DNA from: JBCCEV01 sp039030125
GTDB taxonomy: Bacteria; Pseudomonadota; Gammaproteobacteria; Ga0077536
Direction: 5' to 3'
Assembly (NCBI GenBank): GCA_039030125.1
Contig: JBCCEV010000096.1
Coordinates: 1 to 16,411 of the forward strand
Length of the DNA stretch: 16,411 bases
Of this stretch, positions 1 through 6,798 are shown piece after piece. The notes under the pieces were generated by a model, which saw nothing but the letters and a program-made list of their open reading frames with translations, made no database searches and was not told the DNA's origin. How positions within the stretch are numbered: position 1 is the stretch's first letter; each line of letters starts with the position of its first letter. A program made the translations under genes and the position numbers.

Positions 1-2
1 GG

Positions 3-1280
3 AGTACCGACTACGCGAACGCCATGCGCGAGGTCTACACGCTCTATCCCAACGATCAGGACGTCGCCGCATTATTTGTTGAGGCAATGATGAATCGCAC
101 CCCGTGGCAAATGTGGGACCCGCGCAGCGGCGAACCGCTTGACGGCGCTGACACCTTGGAATGCCGCGCAACGCTTGAAGGCGCCATTGCGCGGATGAAC
201 GATGAGAAGCTGTCTCGTCATCCAGGGTTATTGCACCTCTACGTCCATTTGATGGAGATGTCACCGGTCCCGGAGCAAGCATTGCGCGCGGCCGATGAAT
301 TGCGCGACCTCGTACCCGACGCAGGCCATCTCAATCACATGGCGACCCATATCGACGTCCTCTGCGGCGATTATCAATCGGTGGTCAGCAGCAATACCGC
401 CGGCATCGATGCGGACTACAAATATTTCCAAGCCAACGGCGCGATGAACTTTTACTCTTTGTATCGCGCACACAACTATCATTTCAAAATTTATGGCGCG
501 ATGTTTCTTGGCCAATTTGCGCCGGCCATCAATGCCGTGGATGACATGATGGAAACCTTGCCGGACGATTTGATGCGGCTCGATTCACCGCCGATGAGAA
601 ATTGGCTTGAAGGCTACAGCTCAATGCGCACGCACGCGTTGGTCCGTTTTGGCAAATGGCAGGAACTTATTGATCAACCGTTGCCTGACGATCGCGACTT
701 GTATTGCATGCAAACCGCTCTCAATCATTATGGTCGTGGCGTTGCCCATTCGGTTTTAGGCCATATCGATGAGGCACTGGCCGCGCAGGAAGCCTTTCGC
801 CTGGCGGTCGCTAACGTCCCTGACAAACGCCATATCCATACGGTGAGTTGTCAAGAAATACTCACGGTCGCCGAAGAAATGCTGGCCGGGGAACTTGAGT
901 ACCGGCGCGAAAATTACGATCTGGCCTTTACGCATCTCCGCCAGGCGGTCATCAATGAGGACAACCTGCCTTACGACGAACCATGGGGTTGGATGCAACC
1001 CAGTCGTCACGCCTTGGGTGCGCTACTGCTCGAACAAGGGGAAGTCGAGGAGGCCGCGGACGCGTATCGCGCTGACTTGGGTCTGGACGATACGGTGATC
1101 CGCTCAAATCAGCACCCGGACAATGTCTGGGCGTTAATGGGATTGCACGATTGTTACCAAAGTTTGGGTAAAACGAGCGAAATACAAATGCTCAAGCCGC
1201 GACTGGATTTTGCCCTGGCTCGCGCTGACTCACCGATCAAGGCATCGTGCTTTTGTAGTTCAAAAGCAGCCGCGGCGTAA
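3..1280 (+). CDS. TPR-repeat protein, 5' end missing (partial)
   Basis: The reading frame is open to the left edge (codons from base 3 give STDYANA before the first ATG at 24). The ATG at 24 is therefore probably internal and the gene starts outside the window. The ~425 visible residues are helical with repeated Ala/Leu/Tyr spacing typical of tetratricopeptide repeats, for example LHLYVHLMEMS followed by HLNHMATHIDVLCGDY, then ALNHYGRGVAHSVLGHIDEALAAQ split across later repeats. The conserved His pairs and the ending SPIKASCFC match, from memory, a widespread soluble bacterial TPR family of unknown function. No membrane segment or signal peptide is visible in this part. TPR proteins are protein-binding scaffolds; the partner here is unknown. 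The next gene lies 213 bp downstream on the same strand, so cotranscription is uncertain. Confidence 0.8.
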   Translation, partial: STDYANAMREVYTLYPNDQDVAALFVEAMMNRTPWQMWDPRSGEPLDGADTLECRATLEGAIARMNDEKLSRHPGLLHLYVHLMEMSPVPEQALRAADELRDLVPDAGHLNHMATHIDVLCGDYQSVVSSNTAGIDADYKYFQANGAMNFYSLYRAHNYHFKIYGAMFLGQFAPAINAVDDMMETLPDDLMRLDSPPMRNWLEGYSSMRTHALVRFGKWQELIDQPLPDDRDLYCMQTALNHYGRGVAHSVLGHIDEALAAQEAFRLAVANVPDKRHIHTVSCQEILTVAEEMLAGELEYRRENYDLAFTHLRQAVINEDNLPYDEPWGWMQPSRHALGALLLEQGEVEEAADAYRADLGLDDTVIRSNQHPDNVWALMGLHDCYQSLGKTSEIQMLKPRLDFALARADSPIKASCFCSSKAAAA

Positions 1281-1419
1281 GTCCTCGATTCCCCTGACAC
1301 CAATGCCGCCGCCTTCAAGGAATTTGGGTCGGGCGGCGCAGCCCATGGCTGCAAAACGCCTTCGGAAATTCGCGTCTTCCAAGTCTGCTTTTGAATCAAA
1401 AACGAAGCTAAACTTGGCC

Positions 1420-1437
1420 ACTTCACGCATGTGAAGT
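1420..1437. repeat. Perfect 7-bp inverted repeat, 4-nt loop, upstream of the MBL gene
   Basis: ACTTCAC-GCAT-GTGAAGT is a perfect inverted repeat in the 213-bp gap between the TPR gene and the MBL-fold hydrolase, ending 56 bp before the hydrolase start. No T-run follows on either strand, so it is not a convincing Rho-independent terminator. It could be an operator or a short RNA hairpin; chance is possible. Confidence 0.35.
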
Positions 1438-1493
1438 CCGTGACTACATCGAGCATTTTTCCTTCATACGTAACGAAGCGCTGAAGACGCTCG

Positions 1494-2459
1494 ATGAACA
1501 TTCGCCGCAAACGCGTTAAGAGTTCAACGTTGAATGTTATCGCCGTGGTTGTATTTGCGATTACATGTTCGCTGAAACCAAGCGCAGCGAACGCATCTGA
1601 ATTCACGCCAACCGGGTGCGCCGAAGAAAACGCAGTCCAGATTTTAGGCTCCGGCGGCCCCATCCCCGACGACGACCGCGCGAGCGCCGCTTATTTGCTT
1701 TGGGTCGATGGAAGCTCAAAACTTCTTATCGATGCCGGCGGTGGAACATTCCTGCGCTTCGGCGAAGTTGGCGCCAGCATTGAAGAACTTGACCACATTG
1801 GTATCACCCACTTTCACACCGATCACGCGGGTGACCTGCCAGAGCTCGTCAAAGGGGGCTATTTTTCATCGCGACGTCGCGCGCTTTCTATCAGCGGACC
1901 AACCGGGCAGGGTCCTTTCCCATCCCTAGAGCAATTTCTCAATCGCTTGTTTTCGCCCTCTCTAGGCGCGTACGCCTATCTCTCCGATGTTCTGATCGAT
2001 GGCGGCGACCTTTTTCAGCTCCAACCTAGCGAGGTTTCGCATGTGCAATCCAATAGGGAAGTGGTTTACCAAGATCCAAAAATCAGAGTCGAAGCGATTT
2101 CCGTGGCGCACGGCCCGGTACCTGCCCTCGCCTATGTTGTACTGATGGAGAATTCCAAGATTGTTTTCAGCGGCGACCAAAGCGGTGCCAATGCGTTTTT
2201 TTGGAAAGCCGCCGAGGGCGCTGAGCTTCTGATTATGGATCATGCGATCCCGCAGGATGCGTCCAGGATTGCCAGTAACCTGCATGCGCGTCCTTCTGAA
2301 ATCGGTGAAGCCGCGGCGCGCGCGAACATCAAACATCTCGTCCTTTCTCATTTAATGAACCGCAGTTTAACCAAGCTTAACCAAACGAAGGAGCTGATCT
2401 CGACACGCTTCAAAGGCAAGCTAAGCGTGGGAACGGATTTGCAATGTTTGGCTTGGTAG
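1494..2459 (+). CDS. Secreted MBL-fold metallo-hydrolase, AtsA/RNase Z-like
   Basis: A 321-residue protein. Residues 1-35 look like a Sec signal peptide: RRKR basic start, hydrophobic core VIAVVVFAITCSL, and a likely cut after ANA. The mature part carries the metallo-beta-lactamase fold: GSGGPIPDDDRAS near 52-64, the metal motif THFHTDHAGD (H106, H108, D110, H111), H206 in VAHGPVP, bridging D228 in FSGDQS, and late histidines H264 and H286 in LVLSH. The order and spacing resemble the AtsA arylsulfatase/RNase Z-like branch, often annotated as ribonuclease Z, rather than beta-lactamases. A tRNA-processing role is unlikely for an exported protein; hydrolysis of a sulfate ester, phosphodiester or lactone in the periplasm fits better. 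The substrate is inference. The start is taken at ATG 1494, the only one that gives an intact signal peptide; its ribosome binding site is weak. Confidence 0.85.
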   Translation: MNIRRKRVKSSTLNVIAVVVFAITCSLKPSAANASEFTPTGCAEENAVQILGSGGPIPDDDRASAAYLLWVDGSSKLLIDAGGGTFLRFGEVGASIEELDHIGITHFHTDHAGDLPELVKGGYFSSRRRALSISGPTGQGPFPSLEQFLNRLFSPSLGAYAYLSDVLIDGGDLFQLQPSEVSHVQSNREVVYQDPKIRVEAISVAHGPVPALAYVVLMENSKIVFSGDQSGANAFFWKAAEGAELLIMDHAIPQDASRIASNLHARPSEIGEAAARANIKHLVLSHLMNRSLTKLNQTKELISTRFKGKLSVGTDLQCLAW

Positions 2460-2479
2460 GCCTAATGCGAAGTTTGGGA

Positions 2480-2498
2480 AAAGGGCTCTGACCCCTTT
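2480..2498. repeat. Short GGGCTCTGACCCC palindromic motif at the edge of the mmsA remnant
   Basis: AAAGGG-CTCTGAC-CCCTTT is a 6-bp stem with a 7-nt loop, 20 bp after the MBL gene stop. Homology to the mmsA tail begins just downstream of it, at about 2500-2503, so it sits at the breakpoint. From memory, motifs like GGGGTCAGAGCCC recur at the ends of small repeats and IS200/Y1-transposase-associated elements in gammaproteobacterial genomes. That link is unverified here. It could also act as a weak terminator for the MBL gene. Confidence 0.4.
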
Positions 2499-2502
2499 AT
2501 TC

Positions 2503-2730
2503 CGAGATTTCACCGCCCGCGCCCAAATCGGCATGGTCGGCGTCAATGTGCCGATCCCAGTGCCGACCGCCTATCACAGCTTCGGCGGTTGGAAATGCTC
2601 CTTGTTCGGCGATCACTACATGCACGGACCCGAGGGCGTGCGATTCTTTACTCGGCTTAAGACAGTGACATCAAAGTGGCCATCCGGCATTCGCGAGGGC
2701 GCTGAGTTCTCGATGCCACAGGCTCGGTAG
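2503..2730 (+). pseudogene. mmsA: 3' remnant of methylmalonate-semialdehyde dehydrogenase (mmsA)
   Basis: The frame reads RDFTARAQIGMVGVNVPIPV, then PTAYHSFGGWKCSLFGD, HYMHGPEGVRFFTRLKTVTS and KWPSGIREGAEFSMPQAR before a stop. This matches the C-terminal ~76 residues of CoA-acylating methylmalonate/malonate-semialdehyde dehydrogenase, whose end is highly conserved (GMVGxNVPIPVP, SFGGWK, HGPEGVRFxTRxKTVTS). The full enzyme is about 500 residues; the catalytic Cys and NAD-binding parts are absent, so it cannot be active. The apparent ATG at 2533 is only an internal Met. The fragment is clean, with no internal stops, which suggests a recent truncation. The break lies at the GGGCTCTGACCCC motif, and a palindromic repeat follows 17 bp after the stop. 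Confidence 0.85.
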
Positions 2731-2747
2731 TCGGGGTAGAAAGAAGC

Positions 2748-2817
2748 GGACGCACCTATTTTCCGACCTTGGGGTGCCTCACAAAGATCCGCAAAATAAA
2801 GTGCGTCCCTTTTTTTT
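2748..2817 (+). repeat. Palindromic repeat A with T-tail (left of GST gene); possible terminator
   Basis: The left arm GGACGCACCTATTTTC (2748-2763) pairs with the right arm GCAAAATAAAGTGCGTCC (2791-2808), allowing one bulge and one mismatch, over a ~27-nt loop. A run of eight T follows at 2810-2817. The shape can work as a Rho-independent terminator on the plus strand. The arm core ACGCAC..ATTTT recurs in repeat B on the other side of the GST gene, which points to a mobile repeat family (MITE- or REP-like) rather than a one-off terminator. Confidence 0.7.
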
Positions 2818-2863
2818 CTTAAGTTACGATACCGCCAACGTCTAATGTCACCGGAGGCACACC

Positions 2864-3517
2864 GTGAAATTACTGAGCTCTTTAGGTCCAAATCCCCGCG
2901 GGATCCGGATGTATATGTTGGAGAAGGATATTTCTCTGCCAACCGAGGAAATCGATATCCTCAATGGTGCCAATCGCTCCGGCGATTACGCAGAAAAAAA
3001 CCCTGGCGCGCAAATGCCATCCCTTCAGCTTGATGATGGAACAGTCATTGCCGAGACGGTGCCCGTCTATGAGTATCTCGAAGAGAAATTTCCGAACCCG
3101 CCACTCATTGGCTCGAACTCGGAAGAACGCGCTGAGGCACGGATGTGGCAACGTCGTATCGAACTTAAGATCACCGAGCACATCTATTGCGCTTTTCGCT
3201 ACGGGCCGGGGCTCGAAATGTATCAAGCGCGCCAAACCTGCTTCCCCGACATGCTCGACGGCTTGCAAGGTCAAATCAAGATCGGTATCGAATGGCTTGA
3301 CGGCTTGATGGCCGAGCGTGAGTACCTCTGCGGTCATCGATTCACATTTGCCGACATCATTCTGTATTCAGCGTTAGATTTTGCGCATGGGGTTGGCTTG
3401 GGGCCAAGTGACTCGGTAATGAACATCAATCGATGGTTTGAATCCATTGCTTCACGGCCAACGGCAAAAGCAAGCCTCCACGAAGCTGGCACGGCGCAAG
3501 GATTTCGAGGCGTCTAG
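2864..3517 (+). CDS. Glutathione S-transferase family protein
   Basis: A 217-residue protein of normal GST length. The start is a GTG at 2864 with GGAGG six bases upstream (2853-2857), a strong site that decides the start. The N-terminal thioredoxin-like domain (1-~75) has SSLGPNPRGIRMYMLEK, with a candidate catalytic Ser at 5/6, the cis-proline in AQMPSL (P52) and the glutathione-binding ET pair in VIAETVPVYEYLE (E64-T65). The C-terminal helical domain has the N-capping box FTFADIILYSALDFA (D164). It is probably a cytosolic enzyme that conjugates or reduces electrophiles with glutathione; the substrate cannot be told. It stands alone, bracketed by repeats A and B whose T-tails both face the gene, so it is likely transcribed by itself and may have moved as a unit. 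Confidence 0.88.
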   Translation: MKLLSSLGPNPRGIRMYMLEKDISLPTEEIDILNGANRSGDYAEKNPGAQMPSLQLDDGTVIAETVPVYEYLEEKFPNPPLIGSNSEERAEARMWQRRIELKITEHIYCAFRYGPGLEMYQARQTCFPDMLDGLQGQIKIGIEWLDGLMAEREYLCGHRFTFADIILYSALDFAHGVGLGPSDSVMNINRWFESIASRPTAKASLHEAGTAQGFRGV

Positions 3518-3573
3518 AAAAAAGAAAAAAGCAAACGCACTCATTTCTTATTGAAGCCTAAAAATAAGTGCGT
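3518..3573 (-). repeat. Palindromic repeat B, inverted relative of repeat A (right of GST gene)
   Basis: ACGCACTCATTTCTT (3535-3549) pairs imperfectly with AAAAATAAGTGCGT (3560-3573). An A-rich run (3518-3530) lies on its left, so read on the minus strand the hairpin is followed by a T-rich tail. This is the mirror image of repeat A (2748-2817). The two share the arm core ACGCAC..ATTTT and the tail. The repeat begins at the base after the GST stop codon. On the plus strand it has no T-tail, so it is a poor terminator for GST. Confidence 0.65.
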
Positions 3574-4106
3574 CGCCATCAGCCGCGCCCATTAACCCGC
3601 AACGAGACTTTTATTGGCATCAGGCTTTCGGTTGTGGGCCAAGCAGAGTTTCTCGACGGACTTCTTCGACCGTGTGGCTTGGGCCAGACGAACGAACGCT
3701 GCTAGCGGGGTACCCCACGGTAGATCAACGGCGTTTCCAATCAAGTCGCCTGAAGCTCGATTGAATCGGTACCCGCCTCGCGGCGGAAACCTTGGCGCGC
3801 TATCGGCGCGTTACGACCAATTCCGACAAGCAGCTCCGTGACTTAGGACCGTTTGCGCTGTTTGCGGGCGCATTTTGAGGAGGTCTGCTCCACAGAAGCA
3901 CACCAGGGCGCGGTCAGGATTAGATGCGCCGCAGCGTTACGGGCTTGTGAGCTGTTCCCTAGCAAGGCAGCGAAATTTCTTGCCAACTTCGGGAGCTATT
4001 CAACCCGCGCGGCACCCAAAATTTTCAAAAGTAGTCACCTGGCCTTAATTTGCGTTCGGGAGTTTCTCGAGTTTGGGAGAAACCGCGCAACCGAGGGCAG
4101 ATTTAC
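3574..4106. other. 533-bp stretch with no supported gene
   Basis: Only short frames exist here (for example a TTG-initiated one at 3614-3841 and one at 3853-4254), with Arg/Ser/Ala-rich products and no recognisable motif. The second runs into the DUF2380 gene antisense. A weak CGCGC-TATCG-GCGCG inverted repeat occurs near 3800. No tRNA, terminator or gene remnant could be recognised. It may be degraded coding sequence next to the repeat-flanked GST patch. Confidence 0.5.
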
Positions 4107-4655
4107 TTATTTGGCCAATGCCGCGAGAAACTCGTCCAGTTGCTCGGCCAGACTATCCGTCGTGCGGCGGGTCATGCGATGGTCACTCATGTGCCCACGG
4201 ATTTCGGCTTCGGCATGCCCGACAACCTTTTCTGCCGCCACGTCGATCAGGTAAAGGCGAAGCCACGACTCCATGAAACTGAATTTGCGCAGTTTTCCAA
4301 TTGCAGCCCAACGACACCCAGCCTGCTGCCCGATCGCGGCGGCCCGCGCGGGATGGTGGATCAAATAGCCATTAGCAATCAGCGGTGGAACATCTTGTGG
4401 CGTTGCTATCGGCGGCGCGATGTGGCCCAGTTCACTGAGTCTTTGGCGTAGAAATGGTGCGAGCTTATCAACGCGGCGTTTTTCTGCATCCACACCAGGG
4501 AGAAGCGTGTCATCGTCGAGTCCAAAGTGAAGGACCGCTATGCAGTCGTCACCGAATGCCGGCAGCGTCGCGAGCGACAGGGCGAACGCGACGGTTAGCA
4601 ATCGGCCTATTTGGCCCCCGCGAGAAAACCGTCTCCGGTATTGATTTGCGCGCAT
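4107..4655 (-). CDS. Secreted DUF2380-family protein
   Basis: A 182-residue protein. The start is placed at ATG 4655 because GGAGG lies five bases upstream and a good signal peptide follows: basic MRANQYRRRF, hydrophobic LLTVAFALSLATLPAFG, cut before DD. A longer frame to 4727 has no such site. The mature part has CIAVLHFGLDDDTLLPG, the IGQQAGCRWAAIGKLRK segment, a membrane-associated-looking strand LRLYLIDVAAEKVVGHA and EIRGHMSDHRM. The order 'AVLxFxL .. GC.. lxxGxVxK .. vDvxtGkvV .. dIRGn' is that of DUF2380, a periplasmic domain of unknown function often near oxidative or redox genes. It is followed by a gene-poor stretch and shows no operon partner. Family call from memory of the motif order. 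Confidence 0.75.
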   Translation of the reverse strand: MRANQYRRRFSRGGQIGRLLTVAFALSLATLPAFGDDCIAVLHFGLDDDTLLPGVDAEKRRVDKLAPFLRQRLSELGHIAPPIATPQDVPPLIANGYLIHHPARAAAIGQQAGCRWAAIGKLRKFSFMESWLRLYLIDVAAEKVVGHAEAEIRGHMSDHRMTRRTTDSLAEQLDEFLAALAK

Positions 4656-5021
4656 GGTGTCCTCCGTGGGACGTGTAAATGACGTTCGCGCCATAGTCTT
4701 GGTGAGCGCGCCTTTGATAGCCAGCATTCAATGGAACGTCGGGCAAAATCCACGGGGCCGCTAGACGGGAAATGTCAGAGCGATGGGTGCAATAAGGACG
4801 ACCAACAGAGGCCTGACAGCCGCAAGCGGAATCAAGCAACCTGTTTGGCTCGCGCCGAGCCACGCCACCTAAGAGCGCTCAGGTGATTCGCTCGGGTTAG
4901 GAATCGCAGATTTCGCTGCCTTCAAACAGTGCCGGATCTCGCAGGCAATGGGCGATCACCGTTACATTCCAGCGGTTTGTTTGATGATAAGGGTAAGTGG
5001 ATTTAAGCCCGTGCGCCGAAC
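4656..5021. other. 366-bp stretch without a gene; one strong hairpin
   Basis: This lies downstream of the diflavin reductase stop and upstream of the DUF2380 gene, both on the minus strand. It should hold the end of the nir transcript and the DUF2380 promoter. A perfect 7-bp inverted repeat TGGCTCG-CGC-CGAGCCA sits at 4846-4862; no T-run follows on either strand. No other gene or RNA was recognised; a frame at 4549-4863 has no family features. Confidence 0.5.
4846..4862. repeat. Perfect 7-bp hairpin TGGCTCG-CGC-CGAGCCA
   Basis: Stem of seven pairs with a 3-nt loop, in the gap between the nir transcription unit and the DUF2380 gene, 191 bp upstream of the latter's start. It is GC-rich and stable but lacks a T-tail in either direction. 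It could aid mRNA stability or bind a regulator. Confidence 0.4.
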
Positions 5022-6779
5022 TCAGTAAACGTCGCGCTGATAGCGATGCGTCTTGCGGAGATCTTCGAGGTAATTTTGCGCTGCCGGTTGGTCCAGCTCG
5101 CCGTGCTTAGCAATCACATTGATTATCGCTTGTTCAACATCGCAGGCCATTCGCGTCGCGTCTCCACAGACATAAATCGCCGCGCCGTCTTCCAGCCATT
5201 GGAAAAATTCGGCCCCGTCTTTCTCAATAAGATGCTGAACGTATACCTTCTCAGCACTGTCTCGCGACCAGGCTAAATCCAACTTCGTGAGCAGCCCAGT
5301 CTCGTGCCAATCGCCGAGCTGTGCAGCGTAAAGGTAATCGGTGGCTTGGTGCTGATCGCCGAAAAACAACCAATTCTTGCCGGTGGCTTGCCGCGCTTCT
5401 CGTTCTTCCAAGAAAGCCCGAAACGGCGCAACGCCGGTGCCGGGACCAATCATGATCAGGGGCGTGTCGTTATCGTCGGGGAGGTAGAAATGCGACGAAC
5501 GGTGGATGTACACGCCGAGCGCGGCACCCGGTGTCAGGCGTGATCCCAGAAAGGTTGAAGCCACACCTTGTCGCGATGTGCCATGCAACTCGTATTGCAC
5601 TTCACTGACCGTGAGATGCACTTCGCCGGGATGCTTGTTCGGACTTGATGAGATCGAGTACAAACGCGGTTGCAGTGTGCGCAGCCCATCGACGAGCTTC
5701 TGCGCATCCATCTCGATCGAATCCAAACGCAACACGTCGATCAAGTGGGTGCCCTGATCGACGGTAACCTGCCAGTCGTCCGCGGTCTTTTGCGTCACGG
5801 TCATCAAGTCAAGCGAGCGAAAGAGCGCTTGTCGCAAGCTCATCGAACCGCTTTTCATCGAGACGATTTCCGTGCCTGTCAATTGTGCGTGTTCAAGTAT
5901 TGAATCGACTTCAGCCATATCGTTGAGGGGCCAGATCCCGAGCGCGTCGCCGACTTGGTAGTCCAGATCAGGACCGCCTCCCGATAGCGCTATCTCAATA
6001 TGGTTTACGCACTTCTGTGATCCGGCACTGTTCAGGCATTCACAGTTAATCAGCGTGGCAATAAACGGATGGTTCTTGTCAAACGCTGGCTTCCCGGCAT
6101 CGGGCTCCGCAAGAGCAGGTCCTGCTGAACCGGCGGCCTCGCTAAATGCCGGTTCGGCAAAAACGGTCTCCCGCCACGTTTCATAGTCGTCATCGTAATC
6201 AACATCGCAGGTCACCAGCGGCGCCGCACGAGTTGCGCCCAGCTCTTCCAGGCGCCTGTCGATATCACGCGAAACCTGATTGAAGTTCGCATAACTGCTG
6301 TCGCCAAGTCCGCAAACACTGAAATTCAAGCTGGCCGGCAAACCCGGTGCATCAGGGTCCATCAGTGCGGCATAAAAACCTTGGGCATTATCAGTCGGCT
6401 CGCCTTCACCATAGGTTGCGGCAACGATCAGCAGGTGCTGCAGCTCTGCAAGTTCCGCCGGCGCGACGGAATCCAAATCCGCAATTTCGGCCTTGAATCC
6501 GCGGGTCCCGGCAAATTTGCGCAAATCCTTGGAAAGCGACTCCGCGGTACCGGTTTGAGAACCGAAAAAAACCTTAAGCGGGGTCTGCGCCGCCGTGGTG
6601 GCGTCACCCGCACTTTGCTTTGATAGCGCATAAATTCCGGCGAATAAGCCGTTAAGGAATGTTCTTTGTGCTTCGTCGAACGGGCTATCGGCCGGTACGA
6701 ACTCTGGTGTACTAACGCCTGCGGTGCCACCGGCGCCGTTAAGAATGTCTTGAAGAAGGGATCCCTCGGAGGTACTCAC
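5022..6779 (-). CDS. CysJ-like diflavin reductase, likely electron donor for NirA
   Basis: A 585-residue protein. An N-terminal segment FDEAQRTFLNGLFAGIYAL (~34-52) precedes a flavodoxin domain with the FMN loops GSQTGTAES (73-81), ATYGEGEPTDN (121-131) and CGLGDSSYANF (156-166). Next is the ferredoxin-reductase part: RLYSISSSP (FAD, 372-380), GVASTF (405-410), the NADPH loop IGPGTGVAPFRAF (444-456), YVCGDATRM and the ending YQRDVY. This is the full CysJ plan at about the usual length. The start is taken at GTG 6779, 19 bp after the nirA stop. The frame runs further up inside nirA, but those residues match nothing; the ribosome binding site is weak, so translation may be coupled. Its place behind a NirA-type protein suggests it passes NADPH electrons to nitrite reductase; sulfite reduction is the alternative. 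No CysI-like partner is present in the window. Confidence 0.87.
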   Translation of the reverse strand: MSTSEGSLLQDILNGAGGTAGVSTPEFVPADSPFDEAQRTFLNGLFAGIYALSKQSAGDATTAAQTPLKVFFGSQTGTAESLSKDLRKFAGTRGFKAEIADLDSVAPAELAELQHLLIVAATYGEGEPTDNAQGFYAALMDPDAPGLPASLNFSVCGLGDSSYANFNQVSRDIDRRLEELGATRAAPLVTCDVDYDDDYETWRETVFAEPAFSEAAGSAGPALAEPDAGKPAFDKNHPFIATLINCECLNSAGSQKCVNHIEIALSGGGPDLDYQVGDALGIWPLNDMAEVDSILEHAQLTGTEIVSMKSGSMSLRQALFRSLDLMTVTQKTADDWQVTVDQGTHLIDVLRLDSIEMDAQKLVDGLRTLQPRLYSISSSPNKHPGEVHLTVSEVQYELHGTSRQGVASTFLGSRLTPGAALGVYIHRSSHFYLPDDNDTPLIMIGPGTGVAPFRAFLEEREARQATGKNWLFFGDQHQATDYLYAAQLGDWHETGLLTKLDLAWSRDSAEKVYVQHLIEKDGAEFFQWLEDGAAIYVCGDATRMACDVEQAIINVIAKHGELDQPAAQNYLEDLRKTHRYQRDVY

Positions 6780-6798
6780 GGAAATAACTCGCTTGGTT

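Noticed and set aside
3614..3841. 75-codon plus-strand frame
   Set aside because: TTG start, Arg/Ser-rich product, no motif and no ribosome site.
3853..4254. 133-codon plus-strand frame
   Set aside because: Its second half is antisense to the DUF2380 gene and the product is low-complexity; likely a shadow.
4656..4727. Upstream ATG at 4727 for the DUF2380 gene
   Set aside because: It would bury the signal peptide; ATG 4655 has a GGAGG five bases upstream.
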